Positions 8,401 to 18,096 of a stretch of 64,000 nt of DNA are shown here, one piece after another. The stretch comes from Pradoshia eiseniae (GTDB lineage Bacteria > Bacillota > Bacilli > Bacillales > Pradoshiaceae): the NCBI RefSeq assembly GCF_002946355.1, contig NZ_PKOZ01000002.1, positions 62,001 to 126,000 on the forward strand, in the 5' to 3' direction. Positions within the stretch are counted from its first letter, which is position 1. Each line of letters begins with the position of its first letter. The position numbers and the translations under genes were made by a program. The notes beneath the pieces were generated by a model. The model made no database searches. It was not told the origin of the DNA and saw only the letters and a list, made by a program, of their open reading frames with translations.

Positions 8401-8865
8401 TTAGGAGGCCTCCCTTCGCCGTTTGGGGGATAAAATCAATGCTAGACCAGCTATAATCATCAAGATGGCGATGACATTCCAAACCAAGTCATAGACGAAG
8501 ACATTGTCGACATAGCGAATCTGGTGAAGCTTCATGAATTTGTGCTGGATGGTACCGTCATAGAGCTGAAATCCTCCCGCGCCAAGAAGTATGCTTCCCC
8601 ACCAAATCAATGGTTCAAGTGCTTTTCTTCTCCGTAAATCAGCGAAGAGAAATAACCCGCCAATCGTCGCGAACCAGCTGAAGGCATGGAAAAGCCCATC
8701 AGAGATCAATCCAATCTCTGTGGTGGACTTATCATAGAAATGATGCCAGCGAAGAAGCTGGTGAAAAACTGCTTCATCGATGAAGGAAGCAAAGCCGATT
8801 CCAAACAGAATGCCGGAAAGTATATTTCTGCTTTTATTGGTTTGTTCTTTATGATTGGCCACCAT
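8401..8865 (-). CDS. DUF2243 membrane protein
   Basis: A 154-residue protein with four hydrophobic segments. The features typical of DUF2243 are visible: FGIGFASFIDEAVFHQLLRWHH near the N terminus, LFHAFSWFATIGGLFLF in the middle and GGFQLYDGTIQHKFMKLHQIRY near residue 105. The many histidines and its pairing with ctaG suggest a role in metal or oxidase handling, but no function is established. I chose the ATG at 8865 because the GTG at 8871 overlaps the GAGGTG ribosome binding site. Confidence 0.8.
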   Translation of the reverse strand: MVANHKEQTNKSRNILSGILFGIGFASFIDEAVFHQLLRWHHFYDKSTTEIGLISDGLFHAFSWFATIGGLFLFADLRRRKALEPLIWWGSILLGAGGFQLYDGTIQHKFMKLHQIRYVDNVFVYDLVWNVIAILMIIAGLALILSPKRRREAS

Positions 8866-9160
8866 TTTCACCTCTTTTTTTTACCCTTATTCCTTCAATT
8901 ATTTACAGTGAAACGCCAGATTGGTTCAAATAACCTGCCAGCATGAGAAAATGAATAGAAAAGCCTATGAATATGAGCATGAAACCGTTTTTTGAGAATT
9001 AAATGGTTTATAATTGTTAAAAAATAATGAATGGTTTAACATTAAATAGGATTATTGAAATTTAGATAAAAGTAGGTCCAACTGTAACTTCTTTTGGTTG
9101 TGTGTCATCTATGTAAAGTACCTGTTTTTTTGCAAATATAAGGGGATAAGGAAGGGTAAT

Positions 9161-10669
9161 ATGAACAGCATACAGAAAGAAACAGACGTTATATTAATTG
9201 GTGCGGGAATCATGAGTGCAACATTGGGTTCCATGCTGAAGGAGCTTGAGCCATCCTGGCATATTAAGGTCTTTGAGAAACTGAAGAGTCCGGGAGAGGA
9301 AAGCTCGAATGAGTGGAACAATGCTGGTACGGGACATTCAGCCTTATGTGAGCTTAACTACACGCCTGAGAAGCCGGATGGGTCAATCGATATCAAGAAA
9401 GCCATTAACATAAACGAACAATTTCAGCTGTCAAAGCAGTTTTGGTCCTACCTTACTCAAAAGGGACTTATTCAGCATCCAGAGGATTTCGTCCGGGCTA
9501 TTCCCCATATAAGCTTGGTGGAAGGGCAAGACAATGTTTCTTTTCTCCAAAAGAGATTTAAAGCGCTTGCAGATAACCCGCTTTTTGAGGGGATGGAGTA
9601 TTCTGAGGAGTCGAATGTGCTGAAGGAATGGCTGCCGCTTGTGATGGAAGGAAGAACTTCAACGGAGCCAATCGCCGCAACGAAAATAGATGATGGAACG
9701 GATGTAAACTTCGGAGCTTTAACTCGGATGCTGTTTAATCACTTAATGAAAGTGAATACGGAAGTTCATTATGGGCATATCGTCAAGGATATCAAACGAA
9801 CAAGCGATGGCCTTTGGGAAGTAAAGGTGCAGGATCTTGACGGCGGAAAAGTCGAATATCATACAGCAAAATTTGTCTTTATCGGGGGTGGAGGCGGCAG
9901 CCTGCCATTGCTTCAAAAGACGGGAATTCCTGAATCCAAGCATATCGGAGGATTCCCTGTGAGCGGATTATTCATGGTCTGCAAGAATCAGGAAATTGTT
10001 GAGCGCCATCATGCGAAAGTGTATGGCAAAGCGAAGCTTGGTGCCCCGCCTATGTCTGTTCCGCATCTGGATACCCGCTTCATTGATGGCAAGAAGGCGC
10101 TGCTATTTGGTCCGTTTGCCGGTTTCACACCAAAGTTCCTGAAAACCGGGTCGAATATGGATTTGTTCTATTCCATTAAACCGAATAATCTATTGACCAT
10201 GCTTGCCGCAGGGGTAAAGGAAATTCCATTGACAAAATACTTAATAGAACAGCTGCTGCTCTCTCATGAGAAACGGATGGAGGTTCTGCGTGAATTCATA
10301 CCGAATGCGAAAAGCGATGAGTGGGAAATGGTTGTGGCTGGACAGCGTGTCCAAGTCATTAAGGATACAGACGCAGGAAAAGGTACGCTCCAATTCGGAA
10401 CAGAGGTTGTCAGTGCCTCTGACGGATCAGTTGCTGCTTTGCTTGGCGCATCCCCAGGTGCATCAACGGCTGTTCATGTCATGTTGAAGGTTTTAGAGAA
10501 GTGCTTCCCTCAGGAAATGAGTGGCTGGGAAAGCAAGATCAAGGAAATGGTGCCTTCATATGGGGTATCCCTTGCTGACAATCCCGAGCTCCTATCTCAA
10601 ATAAATGAATCAACCTCGCACATCTTAAAGCTGAGGATGAATTCATCTCAGCTTGCTTATCATTCATAA
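9161..10669 (+). CDS. mqo: Malate:quinone oxidoreductase
   Basis: A 502-residue FAD-dependent, membrane-associated enzyme that oxidises L-malate to oxaloacetate and passes electrons to quinone. The N-terminal dinucleotide-binding motif is [34 protein letters not shown] follows, a hallmark stretch of Mqo, and [10 protein letters not shown] and GLFMVCKN lie further on. The C terminus carries [12 protein letters not shown] chose the ATG at 9161, nine bases after GGAAGG; the upstream in-frame start would add 21 residues with no matching site. It is a single-gene unit with a strong terminator. It duplicates or replaces the NAD-dependent malate dehydrogenase step of the TCA cycle. Confidence 0.93.
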   Translation: MNSIQKETDVILIGAGIMSATLGSMLKELEPSWHIKVFEKLKSPGEESSNEWNNAGTGHSALCELNYTPEKPDGSIDIKKAININEQFQLSKQFWSYLTQKGLIQHPEDFVRAIPHISLVEGQDNVSFLQKRFKALADNPLFEGMEYSEESNVLKEWLPLVMEGRTSTEPIAATKIDDGTDVNFGALTRMLFNHLMKVNTEVHYGHIVKDIKRTSDGLWEVKVQDLDGGKVEYHTAKFVFIGGGGGSLPLLQKTGIPESKHIGGFPVSGLFMVCKNQEIVERHHAKVYGKAKLGAPPMSVPHLDTRFIDGKKALLFGPFAGFTPKFLKTGSNMDLFYSIKPNNLLTMLAAGVKEIPLTKYLIEQLLLSHEKRMEVLREFIPNAKSDEWEMVVAGQRVQVIKDTDAGKGTLQFGTEVVSASDGSVAALLGASPGASTAVHVMLKVLEKCFPQEMSGWESKIKEMVPSYGVSLADNPELLSQINESTSHILKLRMNSSQLAYHS

Positions 10670-10682
10670 GCTGACAGTGGAT

Positions 10683-10715
10683 AAAACCGCAAATAGGCCT
10701 CTATTTGCGGTTTTT
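10683..10715 (+). terminator. Terminator after mqo
   Basis: AAAACCGCAAATAG (10683-10696) pairs perfectly with CTATTTGCGGTTTT (10701-10714) around a four-base loop and runs into T residues. Confidence 0.88.
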
Positions 10716-10900
10716 GCTATATAAATATAAATAAAAAGGTGTATATGCTTTTGGCTTATCCACTTTTTTGCTTTATTATTATAGTAATGAAGGAGAGTCC
10801 TAGTTGATGAATAGATTATGTCCCATTTAGATGAAATACCAATTATAATAATGAGACATGGCAAAAATGGGCCGAAAAAATATTTAAAGGAGAAACGATT

Positions 10901-11632
10901 TTGGCTGAAAGCAGAAACCCTTATGAGAAATATAAGACCGCTATTTTTAGAACCGTATTAATTTTGCTCATCATATCGACAGTTTATGCGGTTTATATGG
11001 CGATTGTTACGCCAACAGGGTTGGCATCTAATGAATATGAGCGGATGCGAAGTGATTATATATTGATGGTTTTGCAATGCATCGTGGGAAGCTTCGTGAT
11101 CTTTCTGCCATCTAAGGTGGAACAGAGATTTCGGTTAGATATACCTGATATTATGGAAATATTGTATTTCCTCTTCTTATTTTGTGCAATTTACCTTGGA
11201 GAGGTACAAAATTTCTATTTCAAAATTCCTTATTGGGATTTGATTCTCCACTGTTTCAGCGCAGGGATGTTAGGAGCGCTTGGGTTTGTGATTGTTAATT
11301 TCTTCAACGATATGGAGAGGATAAAAATTACGCTAAGCCCCTTCTTTGTGTCACTGTTTGCGTTTTGTTTTGCGCTGACTTGCGGAACGGTATGGGAAAT
11401 TTATGAGTTTCTGGCTGATGGCATGTTAGGGACAAATATGCAGAAATTCATCACCTCAGATGGGACGGTATTAATCGGGCGTGATGCCCTGGTGGACACA
11501 ATGGAGGATTTCATTGTCGATTCCCTGGGTGCACTGGTCGTGACCGCTATTGGTTACCGTCATCTTAACAAACGGAACAAAGCAAGCATTCAACAGGCAG
11601 AAGCAGAGCATAGGGAGCAGCGCAGAGCCTGA
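10901..11632 (+). CDS. DUF2238/YjdF-like integral membrane protein
   Basis: A 243-residue membrane protein with about six hydrophobic helices (near residues 18-38, 55-70, 88-103, 112-132, 145-165 and 200-220). It matches the look of DUF2238: YWDLILHCFSAGMLGALG, then CGTVWEIYEFLADG and DTMEDFIVDSLGALV, with conserved Asp, His and Glu residues inside or next to membrane helices. The function of this family is not known. The start is TTG at 10901, supported by AAAGGAGAA at 10886-10894. It has its own terminator and is monocistronic. Confidence 0.75.
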   Translation: MAESRNPYEKYKTAIFRTVLILLIISTVYAVYMAIVTPTGLASNEYERMRSDYILMVLQCIVGSFVIFLPSKVEQRFRLDIPDIMEILYFLFLFCAIYLGEVQNFYFKIPYWDLILHCFSAGMLGALGFVIVNFFNDMERIKITLSPFFVSLFAFCFALTCGTVWEIYEFLADGMLGTNMQKFITSDGTVLIGRDALVDTMEDFIVDSLGALVVTAIGYRHLNKRNKASIQQAEAEHREQRRA

Positions 11633-11640
11633 AAATGCTA

Positions 11641-11666
11641 AAAAAGTGCCTTTGGCACTTTTTTTG
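11641..11666 (+). terminator. Terminator after the DUF2238-like gene
   Basis: AAAAAAGTGCC pairs with GGCACTTTTTT around a three-base TTT loop. Confidence 0.85.
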
Positions 11667-11716
11667 TTATGTGAATCTTATAAGGATTTCTCCGTTTACC
11701 CCGTATACTCTGAAAT

Positions 11717-12547
11717 CTATTTCGAGCTTCTGTTTTTTCGGTATTGAGAGGGGGTCATATTTGTCTCACGCTTGAAGGCTTGAGAAAAAAGAGATTGAGA
11801 TGAAAATCCAATGATATTAGAAATATCCGAGATTGGATAATTGGTTGTTTCTAATAGTATTTTGCTTTCTCGTATACGAATATCGATTAAATATTCGATA
11901 GGAGAGAGGCCCACAAGTTTTTTGAATGAATGAGACAGATAGTATTTATTCATATGGCTAGCCTTAGCTAAAATGTCTAAGTTAATCTTCTCGCGGAAAT
12001 GCTGCTTGATGAAATTTTTTGTGAATGCAATATCTTTGCTGATTTTTTGAGAGGAGATTTTCTCTAAGTTCAAATTCTTTTTTCTAAGCATTTTAAGTAA
12101 TAATATCTCGATTATATTCCGCAGGATTAACTCATAATCATTCTTTTGGCTTTCTGCTTCTTCGAGTAATTGTTCAAGATAAGAAAGATAGATATTCTTT
12201 TCCTCTATGTAGTTATGGAATGTCACTTGCTCTGAACTATCGGGAGTTGTAAAGGCAAACCCTTCTATACCTACAGCGATATATTCAAGGGGATGGGTAT
12301 TGCACGATTTCTCGGTGTGTTCAACATGCGGATTAATGATGATTAAGTCCTGTTCTTTGACAGGAACTTGCTCATGGGAAAAGATGAAGGTCCCTTTGCC
12401 TCTAGTAATATATAAGATTTCCGTAAAATGATGCGCATGGTTTGTGCTATGCCAATCAATGTCATACTTTGCTTTAGTAATATAAAGAAGTTTTATCGGA
12501 AGATGTTCCTGATTGACTATAGGAACCTCGTATACTTCATTAGACAT
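11717..12547 (-). CDS. AraC-family regulator, divergent from the GH112 sugar operon
   Basis: A 276-residue AraC/XylS regulator. Residues about 15-110 form a cupin-like sensor (NHAHHFTEILYITRGKGTFIF, with IINPHVEHTE). Residues about 175-275 hold the two helix-turn-helix units (LDILAKASHMNKYYLSHSFKKL and ISDISNIIGFSSQSLFSQAFKR), ending with the usual MTPSQYR. It faces the ABC transporter gene at 12705 across 157 bp, so I infer that it activates the importer-phosphorylase operon in response to the imported sugar. Base composition is more A/T-rich than the neighbouring genes. Confidence 0.85.
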   Translation of the reverse strand: MSNEVYEVPIVNQEHLPIKLLYITKAKYDIDWHSTNHAHHFTEILYITRGKGTFIFSHEQVPVKEQDLIIINPHVEHTEKSCNTHPLEYIAVGIEGFAFTTPDSSEQVTFHNYIEEKNIYLSYLEQLLEEAESQKNDYELILRNIIEILLLKMLRKKNLNLEKISSQKISKDIAFTKNFIKQHFREKINLDILAKASHMNKYYLSHSFKKLVGLSPIEYLIDIRIRESKILLETTNYPISDISNIIGFSSQSLFSQAFKRETNMTPSQYRKNRSSK

Positions 12548-12645
12548 ATGATATCCTCCCTATCATCTTTTCCCTATTATATTGAAATTAGTAATTTCAT
12601 ACAATTTTTAAAGCAAGATTTCTAAAAAATTTGACAATATGTTTG

Positions 12646-12675
12646 TTGTGTAAACGTTTTCTGAATTCCTATAAT
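12646..12675 (+). promoter_or_regulatory. Promoter and cre site of the GH112 sugar operon
   Basis: TATAAT (12670-12675) follows TTGTGT (12646-12651) with an 18-bp spacer. A cre-like site, TGTAAACGTTTTCT (12649-12662), overlaps the -35 hexamer and differs from the CcpA consensus TGWAANCGNTNWCA only at its last base. Catabolite repression by CcpA in the presence of preferred sugars is the natural reading. The weak -35 fits a promoter that needs the AraC protein. Confidence 0.68.
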
Positions 12676-12704
12676 CAAGTTAGGACTAAAAGGGAGGGGA
12701 AAAA

Positions 12705-14030
12705 ATGAATAAAAAGTTTCTATTGTCAATTTTGACTGTTTTGTTTTCTCTTAGTTTAATGGCTTGCCAGGGTGATGAAGCAAGTGATGGAAAGGCATCA
12801 GGTAAAGAAACCCTTCATGTGGCAGCGCTTGAATCAGCTTATAGCAATGAAATGTGGACAAAGCTGAAGGATGCTTATGAAAAGGCGAATCCTGATATTA
12901 CGATTGAATTGACTGTTGATAAAAATCTTGAAGAAACCATTAGCCCTAATATGAAAGCCGGTACCTACCCAGATGTCGTCATGCTGGCCACAGGGAGAAA
13001 GCTGGCCTTAACAGAGACTTTGATAAAAGATAAAGCCTTAGAGGATCTTACAGATGTTCTTGATATGAATGTCTATGGAGAAGAAACGAAGGTTAAAGAT
13101 AAGCTTGTACCAGGTTTTACGGAAACTCTTGCCACAAATCCATATAACGATGGCAAAACATATATGGCTCCAATGTTCTACAGCCCTACTGGACTATTCT
13201 ATAATGCTAACCTTTTTGAAGAAAAAGGATGGACAGTGCCAGAGACTTGGGATGAAATGTGGGAGTTAGGCGACAAAGCGAAAAAAGAGGGAATTTCTTT
13301 ATTCACCTACCCTACCACTGGCTATTTTGATGCCTTCTTCTACTCTTTATTACTAGAGGTTGGAGGTCCTGATTTCTATAATAAGGCGATGACATATGAA
13401 GATAAAATATGGGAGTCTCCTGAAGCGACAAAGGCTTTTGAAATCGTTGGGAAATTGGCCGAGTATACAGAGCCAACGACAGTAGCAAATGCAAACGATA
13501 AAGACTTTACAAAAAACCAGCAATTAATTCTGGATAATAAAGCGTTATTCATGCCAAATGGTACTTGGGTTGTCGGTGAGATGGCTGAGGCACCAAGAGC
13601 AGAGGGCTTTGAATGGGGAATGACAGCTTTGCCTGCTGTTGAAGAAAACGGTGATCGCTATGCCTTTACGTTCTTTGAACAAATATGGGTTCCATCCGCA
13701 GCAGAGAATAAAGATGCGGCAAAAGAATTTATTACGTATGTATATTCTGATGAAGCTGCAGCCATCTTTGCAGAAAGCGGGGCTATCCAACCAATTGAGG
13801 GAATTTCTGATCAATTGAGCGATGATAATAAGCTGTTTTACAGTATCTATGATAACGGAGCTAAAGCCGGTATGGGCGGATTTGCTGCTACTGAAGCTGT
13901 TGAAGGAGTTAGTATGGCAGCAACCTTGTTTGGGACAATTGACAGTATTGTCTCTGGTGATAAGAGTGTATCTGAGTGGCAGGAATCAGTTGAAAAGGCA
14001 AGTGATCAATTGAGAGAAGCCATGAATTAA
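12705..14030 (+). CDS. ABC sugar transporter, substrate-binding lipoprotein
   Basis: A 441-residue family 1 extracellular solute-binding protein. The signal peptide ends in the lipobox LMAC, so Cys21 would be lipid-anchored on the outer face of the membrane. The mature part has the two-lobed pattern of oligosaccharide-binding proteins, with TYPDVVMLATG, GKTYMAPMFYSPTGLFYN and WDEMWELGDKAKKEG. GGGAGGGG precedes the ATG. It is the first gene of an operon with two permeases, a GH112 phosphorylase and a ROK kinase, so the cargo is probably a beta-1,3-galactosyl-hexosamine or a related galactosyl disaccharide. No ATPase is encoded here; a shared MsmX-type ATPase elsewhere is likely. Confidence 0.88.
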   Translation: MNKKFLLSILTVLFSLSLMACQGDEASDGKASGKETLHVAALESAYSNEMWTKLKDAYEKANPDITIELTVDKNLEETISPNMKAGTYPDVVMLATGRKLALTETLIKDKALEDLTDVLDMNVYGEETKVKDKLVPGFTETLATNPYNDGKTYMAPMFYSPTGLFYNANLFEEKGWTVPETWDEMWELGDKAKKEGISLFTYPTTGYFDAFFYSLLLEVGGPDFYNKAMTYEDKIWESPEATKAFEIVGKLAEYTEPTTVANANDKDFTKNQQLILDNKALFMPNGTWVVGEMAEAPRAEGFEWGMTALPAVEENGDRYAFTFFEQIWVPSAAENKDAAKEFITYVYSDEAAAIFAESGAIQPIEGISDQLSDDNKLFYSIYDNGAKAGMGGFAATEAVEGVSMAATLFGTIDSIVSGDKSVSEWQESVEKASDQLREAMN

Positions 14031-14048
14031 AGGACTACTTGTAATGAC

Positions 14049-14084
14049 ATAACGGTGGGATTGTATCAGGCGTCTCACCGTTAT
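14049..14084 (+). terminator. Intercistronic stem-loop after the binding-protein gene
   Basis: ATAACGGTG (14049-14057) pairs perfectly with CACCGTTAT (14076-14084). There is no proper T run. Such a stem typically stabilises the upstream mRNA and lowers read-through, giving more binding protein than permease. Confidence 0.6.
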
Positions 14085-14107
14085 TGTTCTTTACTGGAGG
14101 GAACGCA

Positions 14108-14998
14108 ATGAATAAGAAAACGGAAAAAAGTATATTTATCTTTGTTTGTACAGTACCTGCCTTAATTATGTTGTCCATATTCATGATTTATCCGACGATT
14201 GAAGTCTTTAGAATGTCCTTATATAAATGGGGCGGCTTCTCTAATAATAAGGTATTTGTCGGTCTAGATAACTTTAAGATTCTCTGGAATGATATGAATT
14301 TTATTCATGCCCTTCAAAACAGTGTTTTACTGCTTGTAATTGTAACAATTTTCACAATGGTTATGGCCATCCTATTTGCTGCGATTTTAACAAGAGAGAA
14401 TATAAAGGGGAATAGCCTTTTCAGAGTCATTTTCTATATCCCGAATATCCTTTCGATTGTTGTTATCGCGGGGATATTCTCGGCGGTCTATGATCCGAAT
14501 ACCGGATTATTAAATAACCTCCTTGGGTTGTTCAACTTAGATAACCTGCAAAAAATGTGGCTTGGTGATCAAAAAATCGCCATTTACAGTATCGGTGCAG
14601 CACTTATCTGGCAAGCGATTGGCTACTATATGGTCATGTATATGGCTAGCATAGCAAACATACCGGAAAGCTTCTATGAGGCATCAGCATTAGAGGGGGC
14701 AGGACGGATTAAGCAGTTTACGAGTATCACTTTACCGCTGATTTGGAATAACATCCGTACAACGTTGACCTTTTTTATCATCAGTACGATTAACCTAAGC
14801 TTCCTATTGGTTCAAGCGATGACGGGGGGCGGACCAGATGGCTCGACGGAGGTTTTCTTGAGTTATATGTACAAGCAGGCTTATACCAATTCCTCGTATG
14901 GTTACGGGATGGCTATCGGTGTTGTCATCTTCCTGTTCTCATTCGCATTATCAGCCCTTGTCAGTCTAGTCACAAAACGGGAAGTACAGGAGTATTAA
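14108..14998 (+). CDS. ABC sugar transporter permease (MalF type)
   Basis: A 296-residue inner-membrane permease of the binding-protein-dependent sugar family with six hydrophobic segments. The cytoplasmic EAA loop is visible as YEASALEGAGRIKQFTSITLPLI (about residues 190-212), which docks to the ATPase. I chose the ATG at 14108 because GGAGGG lies six bases before it; an upstream in-frame ATG at 14084 lies inside the intercistronic stem. The pair partner is the next gene. Confidence 0.9.
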   Translation: MNKKTEKSIFIFVCTVPALIMLSIFMIYPTIEVFRMSLYKWGGFSNNKVFVGLDNFKILWNDMNFIHALQNSVLLLVIVTIFTMVMAILFAAILTRENIKGNSLFRVIFYIPNILSIVVIAGIFSAVYDPNTGLLNNLLGLFNLDNLQKMWLGDQKIAIYSIGAALIWQAIGYYMVMYMASIANIPESFYEASALEGAGRIKQFTSITLPLIWNNIRTTLTFFIISTINLSFLLVQAMTGGGPDGSTEVFLSYMYKQAYTNSSYGYGMAIGVVIFLFSFALSALVSLVTKREVQEY

Positions 14999-15012
14999 GG
15001 AGGTATTGACGA

Positions 15013-15894
15013 ATGAAAGCACGAAAAAGCATGAGTGCTGAAACAGCCTATCGCTTATTTATCTATCTTGCGTTATTTACACTGGCTATTTCGATCCTTG
15101 TCCCAGTTGCATGGGTTTTCCTTGCCTCAATCAAGCAAAACGCGGAATTTTACGGAAGCCCGTGGGCTTTGCCGGAGGGATTCTATTTCCAGAACTTTAT
15201 TGATGCCTTCCAAAAGGCGAATATGGGCGGCTATATGCTGAATTCCGCTATTGTGACCACGCTTGCCCTGGCCATTCTATTGGTTGTGGCGTTGCCTGCA
15301 GCATATGTTCTGGCACGGTATACGTTCAGAGGCAGCCGTTTGATGAATGTTTTATTTAAAGCAGGATTATTTATTAATGTGAACTATATAGTTGTTCCGA
15401 TTTTTCTTATGCTCGTAGACGGAGATACCCTCTTGCGTGAAGTGTTTGGGGAGGGATTTTTATTGGATAATTTAGTTGTTCTCGCATTCGTATACGCGGC
15501 GACGGCTTTGCCTTTTACGATTTATTTATTATCAAGCTACTTTCAATCCTTACCATCTACATATGAAGAGGCAGCTTTTATCGATGGAGCAGGTTATTTT
15601 AAGACAATGGCAAAAGTCATGATTCCAATGGCTCGGCCAAGTATAGTTGCTGTCATCCTATTTAACTTTCTGGCGTTCTGGAATGAGTACATCATAGCTC
15701 TTACCTTAATACCAGGTCCCGATAAAACCTTGCCTGTTGGATTAATGAATTTGATGGCAGCACAGAAATCAGCCGCAAACTATGGGCAAATGTATGCAGG
15801 TATGGTCCTTGTCATGCTGCCAACCTTGATTCTGTATATTATTGTGCAAAAGAAATTAACGCAAGGCATGACCCTTGGCGGTCTAAAAGATTAG
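15013..15894 (+). CDS. ABC sugar transporter permease (MalG type)
   Basis: A 293-residue partner permease with six hydrophobic segments and the EAA loop YEEAAFIDGAGYFKTMAKVMIPM near residue 190. The C terminus LTQGMTLGGLKD is typical of MalG-like subunits. AAGGAGG is nine bases upstream of the ATG and only 14 bases separate it from the first permease, so the two are cotranslated. It forms a heterodimer with the previous gene product. Confidence 0.92.
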   Translation: MKARKSMSAETAYRLFIYLALFTLAISILVPVAWVFLASIKQNAEFYGSPWALPEGFYFQNFIDAFQKANMGGYMLNSAIVTTLALAILLVVALPAAYVLARYTFRGSRLMNVLFKAGLFINVNYIVVPIFLMLVDGDTLLREVFGEGFLLDNLVVLAFVYAATALPFTIYLLSSYFQSLPSTYEEAAFIDGAGYFKTMAKVMIPMARPSIVAVILFNFLAFWNEYIIALTLIPGPDKTLPVGLMNLMAAQKSAANYGQMYAGMVLVMLPTLILYIIVQKKLTQGMTLGGLKD

Positions 15895-15906
15895 GAGGAG
15901 TTAGGC

Positions 15907-18096
15907 ATGAGAAATGGAAGAGGACGTGTAACACTTCCGAGTCAGAAGGACTTTTTAAATGAAACAAAAGAGCTAATGGAACGTTGGGGTGCTGATGCCA
16001 TCAGGGATAGTGACGGGACTAAATTAGATGATGACATTAAGCAGCTGGATGCCAAAATCTACACCACCTATTTTGTTGCGCGTGGCCATAATGATTTTGC
16101 CGAGAAACATATGGAGGAATGCCAGCAGCTTTATTTAATGAGTCAATTTAATACGGCCCATAATGAGGAGCTTAAGATTGATTTCATGAAGGGCTATTTT
16201 GAGGAGCAGCTAAAGCCTGATTATGTGCATGACCCTAAAGTCTATTGGGAAGTTATTGATCGTACAACTGGCAAAGTTGTAGATATAGATAATTGGAGCG
16301 TAAATAAACAAGATAATAGTGTGACAATCACGAATGCGATTCCTTGGCACGAGTATACAGTATCATTTTTGGTTTATGCGATTTGGGATCCTACGCAAAT
16401 GTACAATCACATTACGAATGACTGGGGTGATACCCCTCATGATATCCCGTTTGATGTAAGGCAGCCAAATTCCAATAAATATATGAAGGATTATTTGAGC
16501 CAATGGCTGAAGGAGAATCCTGATACAGATGTCGTCCGGTTTACGACATTCTTTTATCACTTTACCCTTGTGTTCAATAATCTTGGGAAAGAAAAATTTG
16601 TGGATTGGTTTGGCTATGGAGCTAGTGTATCCGTCGCAGCCCTTGATGCCTTTGAGAAAGAGAAGGGCTATCGCTTAAGACCAGAGGATATCGTTGACCA
16701 AGGATATTACAACACATCCTTCCGAATTCCGACGAAGGCATTTTTGGATTATATGGATTTTGTGCAAAAGTTTGTTGCAGAAGAAGCTAGAAAGCTAGTA
16801 GATATCGTCCATGAAAGCGGGAAAGAAGCCATGATGTTTCTTGGGGACAATTGGATTGGCACTGAGCCGTATGGAGAATACTTCAAAAACATCGGACTTG
16901 ATGCAGTAGTTGGCAGTGTAGGCGGAGGAGCGACCTTGCGCATGATTGCAGATATCCCGCATGTCCGATATACAGAAGGCAGATTCCTGCCGTATTTCTT
17001 CCCGGATACGTTTTATGAAGGCAATAACCCAGTCATTGAAGCAAATGAAAATTGGCTGACGGCCAGGAGAGCCATCCTAAGGAATCCAGTGGACAGGATT
17101 GGGTATGGCGGGTATTTAAGCTTGGCCTACAAGTTCCCTGATTTCGTTTCCTATATAGAAAGTGTGACAGATGAATTCCGTGAAATATACGATACGATTC
17201 ACGGAGTTGAACCATATAGCGGATTGAAGGTAGCCATCTTAAACTCATGGGGGAAATTGAGGACATGGCAGACCCATATGGTTGCCCATGCACTATGGTA
17301 TAAACAAATTTATTCCTATTTGGGCATCCTGGAATCATTAAGCGGGGCAGATGTTGATGTTGTCTTCATCAGCTTTGATGATGTGATTAACAATGGAGTA
17401 CCTGATGATGTTGATGTTATCATCAATGCCGGTGACGCTGGTACTGCGTTTTCGGGCGGCCATTATTGGACAAATGAAAAGCTTGTCACAACAATTAGGT
17501 CTTGGATCTATAACGGCGGAGGCTTCATTGGCGTTGGTGAACCGACAGCCTATCAGCATGAGGGCCATTACTTCCAGTTGGCCACTGCCCTTGGTGTCGA
17601 TAAAGAATTAGGGTTTAGCCTATCAACTGATAAATATTTTGTCACACCTGTCAACGAGCATTTTATTACAAAGGACAGTCAATCATTTGATTTCGGTGAA
17701 GGGATGAAAAACATCTATGCCCTCTCTGAGAAGACTGAAATCCTTGAGTACTCTGATGGTGAAGTTCATCTGGCGAGCGGCTCATTTGGGCAGGGAAGAA
17801 CAGTCTATATCGCGGGACTACCATACAGTGAAGAAAACACGCGTCTATTAATGCGTTCATTATATTATGCTGCCCAGAAAGAAGAAGCGTTCTATAGATG
17901 GCATTCAAGCAATATTTATTGTGAGGTTCATGTATATCCAGCTATAGGGAAAGCGGCTATCGTGAATAATTCGATGGAAGAACAGACGACAATGATTTAC
18001 AATGGCCAAGGCAAAGCCAAGGAAGTGAAGCTAGCACCTAGTGAAATAAGGTGGGAGGTTTTTTCTGATGAAGGAGAATTTGCTGATCGTGATTAA
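15907..18096 (+). CDS. gnpA: GH112 beta-1,3-galactosyl-N-acetylhexosamine phosphorylase
   Basis: A 729-residue cytoplasmic enzyme of the galacto-N-biose/lacto-N-biose phosphorylase family. It cleaves a galactosyl disaccharide with phosphate to galactose-1-phosphate and a free sugar. Recognised stretches are GRVTLPSQKDFLNETKELMERWGADAIRDSDGT at the N terminus and the TIM-barrel section with YFVARGHNDF, HEYTVSFLVYAIWDPTQMYNH and FLGDNWIGTEPYG. The C-terminal half has the Rossmann-like domain with VDVIINAGDAGTAFSGG. Length matches the family. Members differ in acceptor: N-acetylgalactosamine, N-acetylglucosamine or L-rhamnose. The ROK kinase downstream fits a hexosamine product, but the acceptor cannot be settled by eye. 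Confidence 0.9.
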   Translation: MRNGRGRVTLPSQKDFLNETKELMERWGADAIRDSDGTKLDDDIKQLDAKIYTTYFVARGHNDFAEKHMEECQQLYLMSQFNTAHNEELKIDFMKGYFEEQLKPDYVHDPKVYWEVIDRTTGKVVDIDNWSVNKQDNSVTITNAIPWHEYTVSFLVYAIWDPTQMYNHITNDWGDTPHDIPFDVRQPNSNKYMKDYLSQWLKENPDTDVVRFTTFFYHFTLVFNNLGKEKFVDWFGYGASVSVAALDAFEKEKGYRLRPEDIVDQGYYNTSFRIPTKAFLDYMDFVQKFVAEEARKLVDIVHESGKEAMMFLGDNWIGTEPYGEYFKNIGLDAVVGSVGGGATLRMIADIPHVRYTEGRFLPYFFPDTFYEGNNPVIEANENWLTARRAILRNPVDRIGYGGYLSLAYKFPDFVSYIESVTDEFREIYDTIHGVEPYSGLKVAILNSWGKLRTWQTHMVAHALWYKQIYSYLGILESLSGADVDVVFISFDDVINNGVPDDVDVIINAGDAGTAFSGGHYWTNEKLVTTIRSWIYNGGGFIGVGEPTAYQHEGHYFQLATALGVDKELGFSLSTDKYFVTPVNEHFITKDSQSFDFGEGMKNIYALSEKTEILEYSDGEVHLASGSFGQGRTVYIAGLPYSEENTRLLMRSLYYAAQKEEAFYRWHSSNIYCEVHVYPAIGKAAIVNNSMEEQTTMIYNGQGKAKEVKLAPSEIRWEVFSDEGEFADRD

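Noticed and set aside
12631-12636. TTGACA as the -35 of the GH112 operon
   Set aside because: It is 33 bp from the TATAAT hexamer, far beyond a workable spacing; TTGTGT at 12646 with 18 bp fits better.
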